DNA of 64,000 bases, from assembly GCA_036874045.1 (NCBI GenBank), contig CM072343.1, positions 14,900,001-14,964,000 of the forward strand. Direction: 5' to 3'. Every line of letters begins with the position of its first letter. The first letter of the stretch is position 1. This DNA comes from Cymodocea nodosa (Eukaryota > Streptophyta > Magnoliopsida > Alismatales > Cymodoceaceae). Positions 34,797-45,303 of this stretch are shown piece after piece. The notes below the pieces were generated by a model, which saw nothing but the letters and a program-made list of their open reading frames with translations, was not told where the DNA came from and searched no databases. A program made the translations under genes and the position numbers.

Positions 34797-35145
34797 AGAC
34801 AAAGCTTGAGATGATGCACAGACGAGACGACATAGACTATCACCACATAGACAAAGCTAGAGACGAGTGTTGCACAAACAAGACGACATAGACAAGTCAC
34901 CATGTGTTCGCCTTTGTGGAAGTCGGTGGTCCTCCTTGCACAACCAACTAGTGAGTAAACAAGGGCACAATTGGACTTCCTTGAAGGACTTCACAGACAA
35001 AGCTAGAGATGAGCGTCTCACGCATGAGACAGCATAAATAGGTCACTGTGCAGTCACCTTTGCAGAGGTGAGCATTGTCACAAAAGCTGGTGGTCCTCCT
35101 TATGTGGCTGACCAATGAGTAGACAAGGGCTTCCTTGGAGGACTT
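34797..35145. repeat. Tandem repeat of about 146 bases in H2
   Basis: Units start at about 34849 and 34995, each beginning AGACAAAGCTAGAGA and ending near CTTGRAGGACTT. A shorter related piece lies at 34797. They are GC-richer than the surroundings. Confidence 0.65.
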
Positions 35146-35302
35146 TCAAACCAAATGAGGTTTGAAAGTTGGAATGTCATTTGCTTTTATACCTTGGAAA
35201 GTTGAAAAAAATTCTCAACTTTTCAAGATGGTACAAATACCAGAAAGTTGAGAATTTATTTCTAACTTTTCAATTTTCAACATTTTAGGTGGCACAAATT
35301 CC

Positions 35303-35490
35303 TTTACAAAACATTGTTCATTACCTATGACGATTATGTCACATAGATTGTGACATTATTGCATGCATTTGATCTACTATTGTTTTTCTTTGTTCTTGAG
35401 TATTATTAGCAATATGTAGTTATCATCTTCAAAATGTGTTAGAAATTCTATTTCATGATCATAGTCTTTAATTCCTCCTACTAAATTGTA
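35303..35490 (-). mobile_element. Harbinger remnant Hx, right part
   Basis: The sequence matches H2 30930-31120 (the C-terminal end of the transposase gene; for example GCATGCATTTGATCT and CTTCAAAATGTGTT). It follows exactly where the left part of Hx stops, once H2 is removed. It is cut off after about 190 bases. Confidence 0.6.
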
Positions 35491-36277
35491 GATGGGTTCA
35501 TTAAAGCTTTCTTGTTTGATTGACACCAATGGTTTGTGTCCAAGCTTAGATAAATAAATAAATATCTCAAGAAAAAAAATCCTTTAAGACAATATTAAAA
35601 TTTTTAAATAAAAAAAAAACAATTATAGCAAATTTTCTTATGACATGTAAGCATTTAAGGCAATCAAAGAAGATTGTAGATGAGAAAATGTAACATCTAA
35701 AATGAAAAAATTAGTATACCATAGATATGAATATAAATATCTAAAATAATAATTAAAAAAATTCATCAAATTCTTTAGATATAACATGCAAATATCTAAG
35801 GTAAGAAATTTATTAAATATTTTTAGATAAGAGTATAAACTATCTATAAAATTTATATTTTGGTTTAAATGAAATATGAAACGTTAAAATATATCAAAAG
35901 ATATTAAATAAATAATGCATATATATATGAAATATTAAATGCTCCTAAATAAGAGTCCCATATAATATGTATTTTGCTATTAAAAATAAAATATCAAAAT
36001 ACTAATGATATATTAATTACTAGGGTCAACCAAAAAAGTTGCTAAATGCCTAAAATATTAAATGTTTTCTAGTAGAAGTCTAAGTCACGTAAATTCTCCT
36101 CCTAACGACATAAGAAGTTTGACAATAATTTTAAAATGTTTTCTGTCATTTTTCTTTATTTGTAAAAAATTTCATTGGACAATGTGAACTTGTACTTTTG
36201 TTTATAAATGACAATAAAATTTAATGTATTTAGATATATTTGATACAACTGATATGATACATATAAGATATTCTTCT

Positions 36278-36520
36278 TAAGATTAATTGTTAAGATAAAA
36301 TATATATTTTAAGATGTACACAAAAAGAATATATGATGAGATACATTTTTATATTTTAAAGAAATACCAAAGATGATAAATAAAGAAAAAACCTACGTTA
36401 AACACAATTAGTGTACAGTGACGATTAAACGGACGAGCAGGTAATTGGAGGAGTCAAAGCAGGCCATGAAGGCGAGTGAAGTAAACCGACGAGAGAGATA
36501 GGTAAAAGTAGGAGAGCTGG
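36278..36520 (+). repeat. Direct repeat, copy 1
   Basis: It runs from AGATTAATTGTTAAG to GTAGGAGAGCTGG and is repeated at 37958-38231 in the same direction. Shared stretches include AGTCAAAGCAGGC and GCRAGTGAAGTAAACCGA. The ends do not show TG...CA, so an LTR origin is not supported. Confidence 0.65.
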
Positions 36521-36605
36521 CTACGAACCTTTCTATAATATATTACACGTATGTGATCTCATCTCGTTTGTCCCAAAAGAATAAAGGCTTCCGTCATCTA
36601 TTAAA

Positions 36606-36606
36606 T

Positions 36607-36641
<35 letters not shown>

Positions 36642-36648
36642 GTATGTA
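36606..36648. repeat. TA / TATG microsatellite
   Basis: About 24 bases of TA are followed by five TATG units. Confidence 0.9.
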
Positions 36649-36699
36649 GGCATATTTTCATGTACAGAAAATCTCACCTTTGCTTCATATGCATTAATT

Positions 36700-36815
36700 G
36701 TAGCTAGTTTTATCGTACCACAACTTAATTTACTACGTACGTACTTAATATGCATTTTGTAGCTAGTTTTATCGTACCACAACTTAATTTACTACGTACG
36801 TACTTAATATGCATT
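36700..36815. repeat. Near-perfect 59-bp tandem duplication
   Basis: The unit from GTAGCTAGTTTTATCGTACC to TTAATATGCATT occurs twice, starting at 36700 and 36759, with no difference that I can see over the shared length. It must be recent. It contains the palindrome ACGTACGT. Confidence 0.85.
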
Positions 36816-37957
36816 CCAAGCTAGCTAGTTTCATCGTATCTTGTCTCCTTTTTAGAAACGAACTCCATAAAAATCACATGAGATAAAAAAGTGAGGGAAG
36901 TAATTAATCAAAGAGAAGTTTCCGAAGCTGTGTTTTGGTTCGATCGAGAATTTTATATTTTATTAATTGTTTAAGCTTCAGTTAGAATTGAAATTTAAAT
37001 TAAAAATAAATAATTAAAAAACTTTGAGCGGATCGAAGCACCAATTGAAGCTTAAAGAATATTAATAAAATAAAAATCTTCTATCGGACCTTGCTTTCAA
37101 TCCAACGGAAAGTTAAAAAAAAGGTTAAAAAATAAATAAAAAACTTCGGTCCTAAAGTCTATTCTTCTGATTAAGCTACAGTTGAAGGGAAGTTAAAAAG
37201 TAAGACTAAAAATTTTTTATAATAATTAAAAAATTAGGAAAAAATAAAAAATAAAAAGAATTGATATCTTTTCTTAAAATATAAGTATTATAAAGTTAAA
37301 AATTAAAGTTAATAAAAAATAATTATTAAATTATTTTAATTAAAAAAATATATTTAAATTTTAAATATTTCCTCTAATATGAACTTTTCAAAAAAAAATT
37401 CTTAACTTTGTTAACTTTTTATGATCGATCGGTACCTCGTTTCGATCTTCTTCTTCTTCTTCTCCCTAGCCAGCTGGTACCGATCGATCGATATGTGTTT
37501 ATTTGGATTTTAAGATTATTTATAGATGACTTATTGCCATTTACCTGCACCGCATGGAATTGGGTTGCTTTCAAATTAAGTCCAACCTACCTTTAACAGT
37601 TCATAATGAATGAGGTAATTCGGCCATGCACGTACTCTTCCCTTCGTTCTTGTGCGCGCGCAGTGGTCAAGTCTACCGGGTACCACTTCATATATTTTAT
37701 AAGATGATAAATCAATGGTGTTTGAAGGGTCAATGATAAGAAAAACATAATGTTCTTACTTATCCTTTCGTTCGATATATTCATACTACAAAAAAAATGT
37801 TGAAAACTTATTTTTAATGAAGAAATGATTTTAAAATGCAAATTGATTTTATCTCTCATTAATGACTTCCAAAATTTAGGCCTTTTTGGCAATGCAACGA
37901 ATATTAAAGAAATTTTAAAGAAATGTTTAACGGAAATTTTACAAAAGGATGTAAGGT

Positions 37958-38231
37958 ACGAGATTAATTGTTAATCTTCGAGAAATCTTTTGATGTACAT
38001 ATATGAAATATATACTTTAAGATGTACATAAAAAATAATATATGATGATATACAATTTTTATTTTAGAGAAACACCAAAGATTAACAAAAAAAAAAAAAA
38101 AAAAAACTACCTTAAACACGATTAGTGTAGAGTGACAATAAAATTGACAAGCAAGTAATTGGAAAGTCAAAGCAGGCTAAGAAGGCAAGTGAAGTAAACC
38201 GATGAGAGAAATAGGTAAGTAGGAGAGCTGT
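37958..38231 (+). repeat. Direct repeat, copy 2
   Basis: Partner of 36278-36520, about 1.7 kb away, and slightly longer because of an A run near 38088. Confidence 0.65.
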
Positions 38232-38289
38232 AATCAACAAACGAGAAAGAGTTGAAGACAAGCGCAATGACTAAGCACTAAGTTTGTTG

Positions 38290-38600
38290 AAGCCTAATGA
38301 ATCATATGTGTATGTCAAAAATGAAAGAAATGAAAAGTTTAAAATTATCAAAAATGAAAAATCTAGAATCTCAAGAAAAATTAAGGTGTTTGTGTATGTA
38401 ACGAAAAGTTAAGAAAGCTTTTTCAAATCTATTTATGTCTAAGGGAATGTTTAAAAATAAATTATTTTTATTTTTAATTAAAATACTTCAACAATTATTA
38501 GTTATTTACTTTCATTTCTTTAATTTATAATAATTTTATTTTTATTATTAATTGTACTTATTTATTTATTAATAATGTTATAAATAATAAGCATAAATTA
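38290..38600. repeat. Harbinger-like subterminal fragment
   Basis: AT-rich sequence with AAGGTGTTTGTGTATGTAACG and a TTTATTTATTAATAATGT block, resembling H3 subterminal sequence at 38860-39110. It may be the end of a decayed relative or a short non-autonomous copy. Confidence 0.4.
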
Positions 38601-38765
38601 TTGGAGGTCACGCATAGAGAGGTTGCATACAAGGAGGTCATGTGCGGAGAGGTTGCAGGTGGGGAAGTTGCACGTGAAGAGCTCACTAACAGAAAGGTTG
38701 CAAGTGAGGAGGTCACCTGTGGAGAGCTTGTTGGTGAGAGAAGGTCATAGGTAGGAGGAAGTTGT
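38601..38765. repeat. Degenerate minisatellite of GAGGTCA / GAGGTTGCA units
   Basis: Six or more imperfect units of about 24 bases (GGAGGTCAYGYGNGGAGAGG then TTGCA) lie in line. They give a minus-strand ORF of repeated ATSP residues that I regard as a by-product of the repeat. Confidence 0.65.
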
Positions 38766-39292
38766 GTCGAAAGAATTTTCCTGATTTTCAAAAATGTAGA
38801 TATAGGGGGTGTTTGTACATGTAGTAAAGTTTAAAAATAAAAGAAACGAAAAGTTTAAATTTTAGTGAATTGAAAATTTTAGATTCTTTAGAAAATCTGA
38901 GATGTTTGTGCATATCTCAAAAAAGTCAAGATTTTTAGGAGAGGTTTGTATAAGAGAGAATGTTCAGAATTGAAATATATATTTTTAATTAAAGTATTAT
39001 AATAATTATTTTTTATTTACTTTTTATTTATTCTATTTTTTCATTTCATATTTTAAGAAAAAATATCAATTCTTCTTATTTTTATTTATTAATAATGTCA
39101 TAAACAAATTGAAAAAAAGTTGTGTTGTTGATTACCTATTTGAACATAACATATCACAAATAATTATATTTCAAAATTGTTAACTAACATCCAACATATG
39201 AATAAAGTTCACGGCATAAATATAAATTTTTTAACGTATAAATGTTCAAATATTGTAACATAACAATATCACAAAATTACATATAAAATGAT

Positions 39293-39985
39293 TTAAAAGT
39301 CATGCTCATCTCACATAATAATCTTTATATTGCCACACATTTCATCTGATATTTGTTTTCTTTATTCTTGCATTATTTTTAATATACTATCCATCTATGA
39401 AAGCTCATCTTTAGTAATTCTAATTTTTTCATTTTTCTGATCAAATTCAGCTAACTCATCTTCTAAATCTTTTAATAAATCTACTCTATCAACTCTATGT
39501 ATAAAATTGTATAGTAGGAAGTAAGTCATCGCAATTTTCGTTTGTGTCTCATAAGGATGTGACATATGTCTTCGTAAAATTACAAAATGATGTTTTAGAA
39601 CTCTAATTGTGAATGTAATTGAAGTTTTTTATTACATTTTTTGGAAGCTTATTACTTTCATATTCAGATAGATGATATCTCACTCTTTAATATGAATAAA
39701 TAAATTTAAGTCGATTAGGATGACCAGCATCAATCAAGTAAAACTTACTTGTATATAATTAAAAATTAATGTAAACAACAAAAATGGGTTCAATAATCCC
39801 ACTTCATACCTGGTAGAACCTTGAACAGATGACATCTTATGATTGCATCTTGAAGGATTTTTGCATCAAAAGTTGATCATTTCCAATCACTAAGAATATA
39901 TGTAAATTTCATATCAAAATTACATGCAACCATAACATTTTGACTTAACTCTCCTTTTCTATTTCTAAATCTTGCTGTTTGTCAT
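39293..39985 (-). pseudogene. H3 transposase, central and C-terminal part
   Basis: One minus-strand frame reads FRNRKGELSQNVMVACNFDM, continues KFTYILSDWK and, after a stop, STFDAKILQDAIIRCHLFK. Further on are LIDAGHPNRLKFI (second catalytic Asp) and a C-terminal HNFIHRVDRVDLLKDLEDEL. This matches DDE_Tnp_4. It joins directly with THIKTTIYR at 57716 once element B is taken out. At least two in-frame stops are present. Confidence 0.75.
39981..39985. repeat. Target-site duplication of element B, left copy
   Basis: GTCAT here and at 57716-57720 flank element B exactly. Confidence 0.9.
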
Positions 39986-42227
39986 TGTTTGCGTTTTCCC
40001 AACACTACACCAGAATATCTAATTAGATCTCTAATAACGTACCAGAAAAACTTGGATTTGTTACTTCTGTTTTTACTTAGTTAATTTATCTTTATGTCTA
40101 TTCTTTTTCTTTAAGAAGTAAACAAACAACCTTTAATACAATTTAAATATTAATTCCAATTTGTACTTTAATTGCAAGTGTATAGTGTCTATTGTATCAA
40201 TGTGCAAGTACAAGTCGATCCCATAAGGAATTGCTGAAGAATTTAGAATTGTACGCTTGTTAACAATCAAATTTATATATTCAATAAGCTCTCCGTTGAA
40301 TTACAATTAACTCAACGGATAAAGTTCGTTGAATTATGGCTAACTCAACGGACTAACCTCGTGGACTTAAGTTAACTCCAAGAACCTGTCTTTTCTTTTT
40401 AATACTGCTATTTACAGAGGAATTCGGCCAACCATTGGGCGATTCCACAGATTGTAAATAACATCAATTTAGCTCTTTAATGTTATTAAAAACTAGATTT
40501 ATCATTAAGCAATACTAACATTCAGATAATTCAAGCAGTAACCATTAAAATCTTTAAGTCTTTTGAACGAACCAATTTTAGTAAACTGTAAAACTAAAAC
40601 AAACATAAAACAATCACAACACTAACAAAGATAACATTAATCACGATACAACACAAACAATACAACACTCAAATACAACATACAAACATAGATAATTTGT
40701 TTTTGGTATTTTTGTTTTAATATGAACATAGAAATGGGTGAAAGGTGAAATGTAAAGTAATCTCACTCGACAGTAAATACTTCCAATACTACTTGCAATG
40801 CGATTACACCACTGAAAATTAAACCACTTACAATTCTGTCTCCTCTCCCTATATAATCACGAGTCTAGAATTGCAAGATAATCTTCTCTTCAGCATACAA
40901 GCATCAACCCAAAGCCAAGGCTAAAGGCTTTACGATCTTCTGAAATATGAGTCGGTGCTTGGTGAAAATGGCTTCCCTTCCCGCGACGCGATCACTCCTC
41001 ACAATGGTTGTCAAGCACTGTGTTTGGCTCGGAATCGACCCGACATCAAGAAAATATTCTCATAGACCTCTGATGGTTGGTGATTATGGTGGATATGGTG
41101 GTGGTAAGGATGGTTGGTGTGGTACTTTGGAGAATTGCCGATACTACCTGTAGAAAGCTCGGTGCTCCTCCTTTATACACACTTGTCGTCCATCGATCAC
41201 ACACGCACCTCTTTTTCTTCTTTTCTTTTATATTTCTTTAGTAGTAACTGCTTCTACTTGAATGATCGGTTGAATTTCCTTCATTTATATCAACGGCAAT
41301 GATTTCTTCTCCCTACGCAATATATGCAATCGTGGTTTTTCTTCCAACTGTCCTGTTTCTGCAACCACTACAATGGCATATTAGAAAATAAATAGTCCAT
41401 GGAGTTATAGATAACTCAACGAACTTTCTTCGTTGATTTAACTATAAAACACGTGCATAAATTTAACTATCCGATGCTCAGGTGCATTTCAGATACTTAT
41501 AAACTTAACTATCCGATGCTTAGATGCATTTCGGATAGTTACAGCTAACTCATCGATATATAACTTAAGTAAATCTACCAAATCTCGACACGTGTCAACA
41601 GTAGTTTAATAATAAAATACACATTTCGGAGAGTTACAGGTCTAACTATCCGATGCTCAGATGCATTTCGGATAGTTACAGCTAACTCACCGAAAATCCA
41701 CTTAAGTCACTTTACCAGAACATGACACATGTCCATAGCTATTTTATAAATAAAAAGAGATTTCGGAGGGTTACACATATAATTGTCCGATGCCCAACTG
41801 CAATTTCAGATAGTTAGAGATAACTCAACGAAAGTTCACTTAAGTCATGCATTATGGTTTTGACATGTGTACTTTAGGAAATAATAAAATATTCTTTCAA
41901 AACATAACTGTTCGGCAATTTAAACATAACTATCCGACATGTTCGGTTTGTTAAACATAACTGTTCGTAATATGTTCGATATGTTAAACATAACTGTCTG
42001 AAATATCAGAAAATTCGGATACTTAAGAATTTCACAACCTGCAACTTACCGATTGTTCATAAATGTACTAAATTAACATTAATTCCCCAAAATTAAGCAG
42101 ATTCTTTAATTAAAACATATAATAGTGCAATTATAACATAATGGCTTAATTCTCATATGATAAGCTAAATATTATGCAATTAACCATCATTTAACCATTA
42201 ATAATATGCACTTTTTCATTCTAAACA
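39986..42227 (-). repeat. 3' LTR of element B
   Basis: Bounded by GTCAT and the polypurine tract. It contains a TATA box at 41225-41232, inverted-repeat motifs near 40291-40385, and the array of TATCCGA hairpins with CACGTG-like sites at 41461-41875. It pairs with 55493-57715. Confidence 0.9.
41461..41875 (-). promoter_or_regulatory. U3 hairpin and G-box array (B 3' LTR)
   Basis: Four copies of a hairpin with ACTATCCGA and TCGGATAGT arms around ATGCTCAGATGCAT are spread over about 400 bases. They alternate with GACACGTGTC-like sites about 140 bases apart. G-box/ABRE sites bind bZIP or bHLH factors in plants. Elements A and C have a single hairpin at this position. Confidence 0.55.
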
Positions 42228-42265
42228 ATTCCCCCATACTTAAATTTTGCTAGTCCCTTAGCAAA
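42228..42265 (-). promoter_or_regulatory. Stem-loop and polypurine tract of element B
   Basis: TTTGCTA / TAGCAAA arms, then AAGTATGGGGGAAT next to the 3' LTR on the minus strand. Confidence 0.85.
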
Positions 42266-43974
42266 CTAAGATCTAATTAATTGGTATTTCAAAAAGTGCT
42301 AGAATTAATTCCTTTTCTTCTTCTTTTTCTTCTGTTCAGCATAAAAATATATATTCTATATGTTTCAGTAATCAACCTGCAAATATACTTAGAATATATG
42401 TCAATTACATACAAAGTATATCATCGTCACATAGGTGTTAATTATATTATCGTTTGTTCTTCTTTTCATCATCTACTATCCTGAATTTTCTAGTAAGATT
42501 TTTAGAAGAAATTTCAACAACATACGAATCAAACTACAATCCAATTCAATATGATTAAGACAAGTAGAATAAAGAATTGTATCTCCATTAAACAACTTCA
42601 AAAGTCCATTCCAGATTCATATTACAGCAATTCTAGATAACAGAAAATATACTCGATTCATAAGATATCTGTATTTCAAAAAACACTTGTATCTTTTCAA
42701 AACAGTATATATATATATATATTTTTTTTTACTTTTCTTCTCTTTTTTTTTTTTACTTTAAAAGTTAATTTGACAAGCTTGAATCATACATGAGCTTTCT
42801 AATGTACCCATGTAACGAGCTTTCAGTCAACAATCCCAGATTTGATCAAGATATTAGGTTGCCAGATTTCAAAAGTCCTTTTTCAGGTCAACAATCCTTA
42901 CATACCTATCTGCTCAAGTATAAAAGGCTCGTGATCAAACAAGTTAATAAACTCTCAAATTTTTCTTTTTTTTCCTTTTTTTTTTCAATTAAAATACACA
43001 CAAAACAAAGCATTAATCACATACTATATATGTACGTATTTCATTAATACAGATGAAGTAAAACACCAATCTCATATAGTCCTATTTCTATCATTTACTG
43101 AAAATATGAATCCATAACAATAAGCTCATACTTTTTCTGTAGTTTAATAAGATCTACACATAAATCATTCTACAAGTTCAATCAGTCAAATTAAATGTAT
43201 CTTTAATCATATGTGTTTCATTTAATCTAGAATTCACATCTCAGCTCCTTCAGGACTTCAGATAATTTACTGATTTTTCATTAAGCATTCTGATTTCATT
43301 TTAAAATTGTGAAACTGGTAAACTCATGAAATTCAGAAAAATCATAAGATACTATATCTAGATTTGCATAAATAGTAAATTCTATAACATCATATATAGC
43401 CTTCTAAATATAACATTCAAGCAGTTACAGATTATAAATTTTACAGTCTCAATTATCAGATAGTTACAGCAAGTTCATAAAAGTTTTCAATCTCCACAAA
43501 ACTTTGCGATACCATTTTAATTTTTTTAATTAACAAACTTACATGGCTGTTACTTTAATTACTTCCCCCCCATACCTACATTTTGCATTGTCCTCAATGT
43601 AAAAGATTTGACAATAAGTACAGTAATTGTAGCAAGTATGAATACAATTTTGTTTGATTTAAAATTCAGGGTAAGTAATCGGTTACATACCTTGTTCTGT
43701 TTGTATCTCCTTCTACATATTCCGATTTTTGATTCTGAAAACTTTTCATTCATAGATAAAAGCAAAATATAAAACAAAATAACACTTAACAGATATTGAT
43801 AATTCAGTGTCTTGTGTGGAACCTAGGCTCCTATGCCTCTGGTGGCTCACAAGCAAGCCAATTGGTTTCCTAGAACAGATACCAACAAATTGGATTGATA
43901 TTTTGTTTTTTTTTATTTTTTATTTTATACATAAACGTAGAATACACACAACATTAAACACACAAAATTACAAC
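42266..43974 (-). other. Untranslated 3' region of element B
   Basis: About 1.7 kb without a real ORF, collinear with the same regions of A and C. It includes A/T runs (42711-42754, 42961-42987) and the internal polypurine tract. Confidence 0.7.
43562..43600 (-). promoter_or_regulatory. Internal Athila-style polypurine tract of element B
   Basis: On the minus strand ACATTG...CAATGC is followed by AGGTATGGGGGGGAAG, as in C and A. Confidence 0.55.
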
Positions 43975-45114
43975 TTAAGAACATGATTGAAAAGTAGGAA
44001 CAAATAGAATAAATGTATTAGTCCAAGCAAACTTTTTAGGCATAGTTCTTCTTGCTATTAATTCTGTTTTCATGCAGTTCTTGTTCCTTCTTAATTTGTA
44101 AACGTGTAATATATTATAAATTCCAAATACAAGTATATTACCATTAATGATATGAAATGCAGAAAGGGATCCTTTTTGGTTCCAGGGTAATGTAGTAGTT
44201 TCTATTTCTACATCTATTTCAATATACTTCTCTTCCCACTTCCATTCATTTATGTCTTCCATAATCCATATTTGAAATTTCATCAATTCATCCCACCATC
44301 TTATCAGACATAAAGTAGGATCATCTTCTTCATTATACCACATTCCTATTTGAATTTTATTAAATTCTGCAAATGGTGGTTTAGCTATATCACTCGGTAT
44401 AGGTAAAATTTCTATATATTCATCATAACTATCTATGCTCACTATGTATATATCATATCCAAATGCAATTGAAATATTTGTGACAAGATATATATATCCA
44501 TCAAGTATGATATGTGTTTGGTTAATTAATGATTTCTATCCTAGATATATCATAATATTTTCATTCCAAGATCTATTCAGAAAATTATACACACTTAAGC
44601 GTAAATCTTCACCTCAATTTCCTGCAGGTCTCCTATAATATAATTTTTCAGGAATTGCAGAATTTTTATCAAAAAATATTAAAGCTGACCCACAATTTAC
44701 AGTTGGTACTTCAAATCTATTAGGTCTTCCTATATTCCATTCTTCTCCTATTATAGGATTTCTTATCAAAATATTAGGTAATAATAAACTTACATACCTT
44801 GGTCTCGTCTTGTATATGATTAATCATTCATCTATCCCCATAATATGATTTATTCCTTCTAATGCATTGGGTGGAATTCCAGTAGTTTCTTCTATAGCCA
44901 GATATTCATGGTTAATTGAACTACGATTAAATGACCTCCATATGAATCCATCTCTAATCTTAGTCATCTTTGCAGCTTGTAGTCCTTGAAAATATTTTTC
45001 TTCAATATAATTTTTAATTTCCTTTGATACAAAACACAGCCTACACAAATCTTTGGCTGACAAGTTACTTAGTACTTCCCTTAGTGCATCCAACGATAAT
45101 TGCATCAATTCCAT
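43975..45114 (-). pseudogene. F-box / F-box-associated gene carried by element B
   Basis: The start MELMQLSLDALREVLSNL and SAKDLCRLCFVSKEIKN form the F-box. The F-box-associated part has GEEWNIGRPN-type, LCLIRWWDELMKFQIW and IMEDINEWKWEEKY sequence. The 1,140-base span equals that in C. It lies last in the element's gene order, between gag and the untranslated 3' region. It is a broken fossil. Because the same gene sits at the same place in A, B and C, it was part of the family before these insertions. Confidence 0.75.
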
Positions 45115-45303
45115 TTGTTAATTCTGTATAACACAAACAAAAATTTAGTAGAGACAAAAATTAACATAACTACTACACACCCTCGTGCAGTTAAGGAATA
45201 ACTCAACGAACTAAGTTTGTTGAGTTAAGGACTAACTCTACGATACTATTAACTAAAAATAAAAACATATATACATACAGATAGTTGCTTCAGATATGTT
45301 GCT
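45115..45303 (-). promoter_or_regulatory. Gag/F-box junction of element B
   Basis: The junction has a GTATGT donor-like hexamer just after gag, the CTCAAC/GTTGAG motif at 45180-45245, and a T-rich run ending TTATACAG just upstream of the F-box ATG. This resembles a short intron, but that is inference. Confidence 0.4.

Larger units (their letters stand above)
30583..35302 (-). mobile_element. PIF/Harbinger element H2, nearly complete outline
   Basis: The left end is GGCTTGTTTGTGTCAGCTAAAA. The right end, read inward on the minus strand, is GGAATTTGTGCCACCTAAAA, an imperfect terminal inverted repeat of about 20 bases. The 4.7-kb body holds a DDE transposase gene and a Myb/SANT-like ORF, both on the minus strand, plus two sets of tandem repeats. 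It lies inside Hx. The 3-bp target duplication is not clear at the left. Confidence 0.65.
35491..38289. other. AT-rich stretch without genes
   Basis: About 2.8 kb between the Harbinger copies. I find no coding region with homology; the ORFs here are short and lack codon structure. It contains the simple, tandem and direct repeats listed separately. It is the best candidate for original host DNA. Confidence 0.5.
38805..39985 (-). mobile_element. PIF/Harbinger element H3, left part
   Basis: The left end GGGGGTGTTTGTACATG is a typical Harbinger terminal sequence. The part carries the transposase C-terminus on the minus strand and stops at the GTCAT target site of element B. It resumes at 57716. 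Confidence 0.7.

Noticed and set aside
36606-36648. TA/TATG run as a regulatory site
   Set aside because: It is a simple microsatellite with nothing to tie it to a gene.
37408-37596. Short plus-strand ORF in the AT-rich stretch
   Set aside because: No domain and no similar copy elsewhere in the window; its length is expected by chance.
36278-38231. The direct repeat pair as LTRs of a small retroelement
   Set aside because: No TG...CA ends, no primer site after the first copy and no polypurine tract before the second.
38558-38791. ORF of repeated ATSP residues
   Set aside because: It is produced by the degenerate minisatellite and has no support as a gene.
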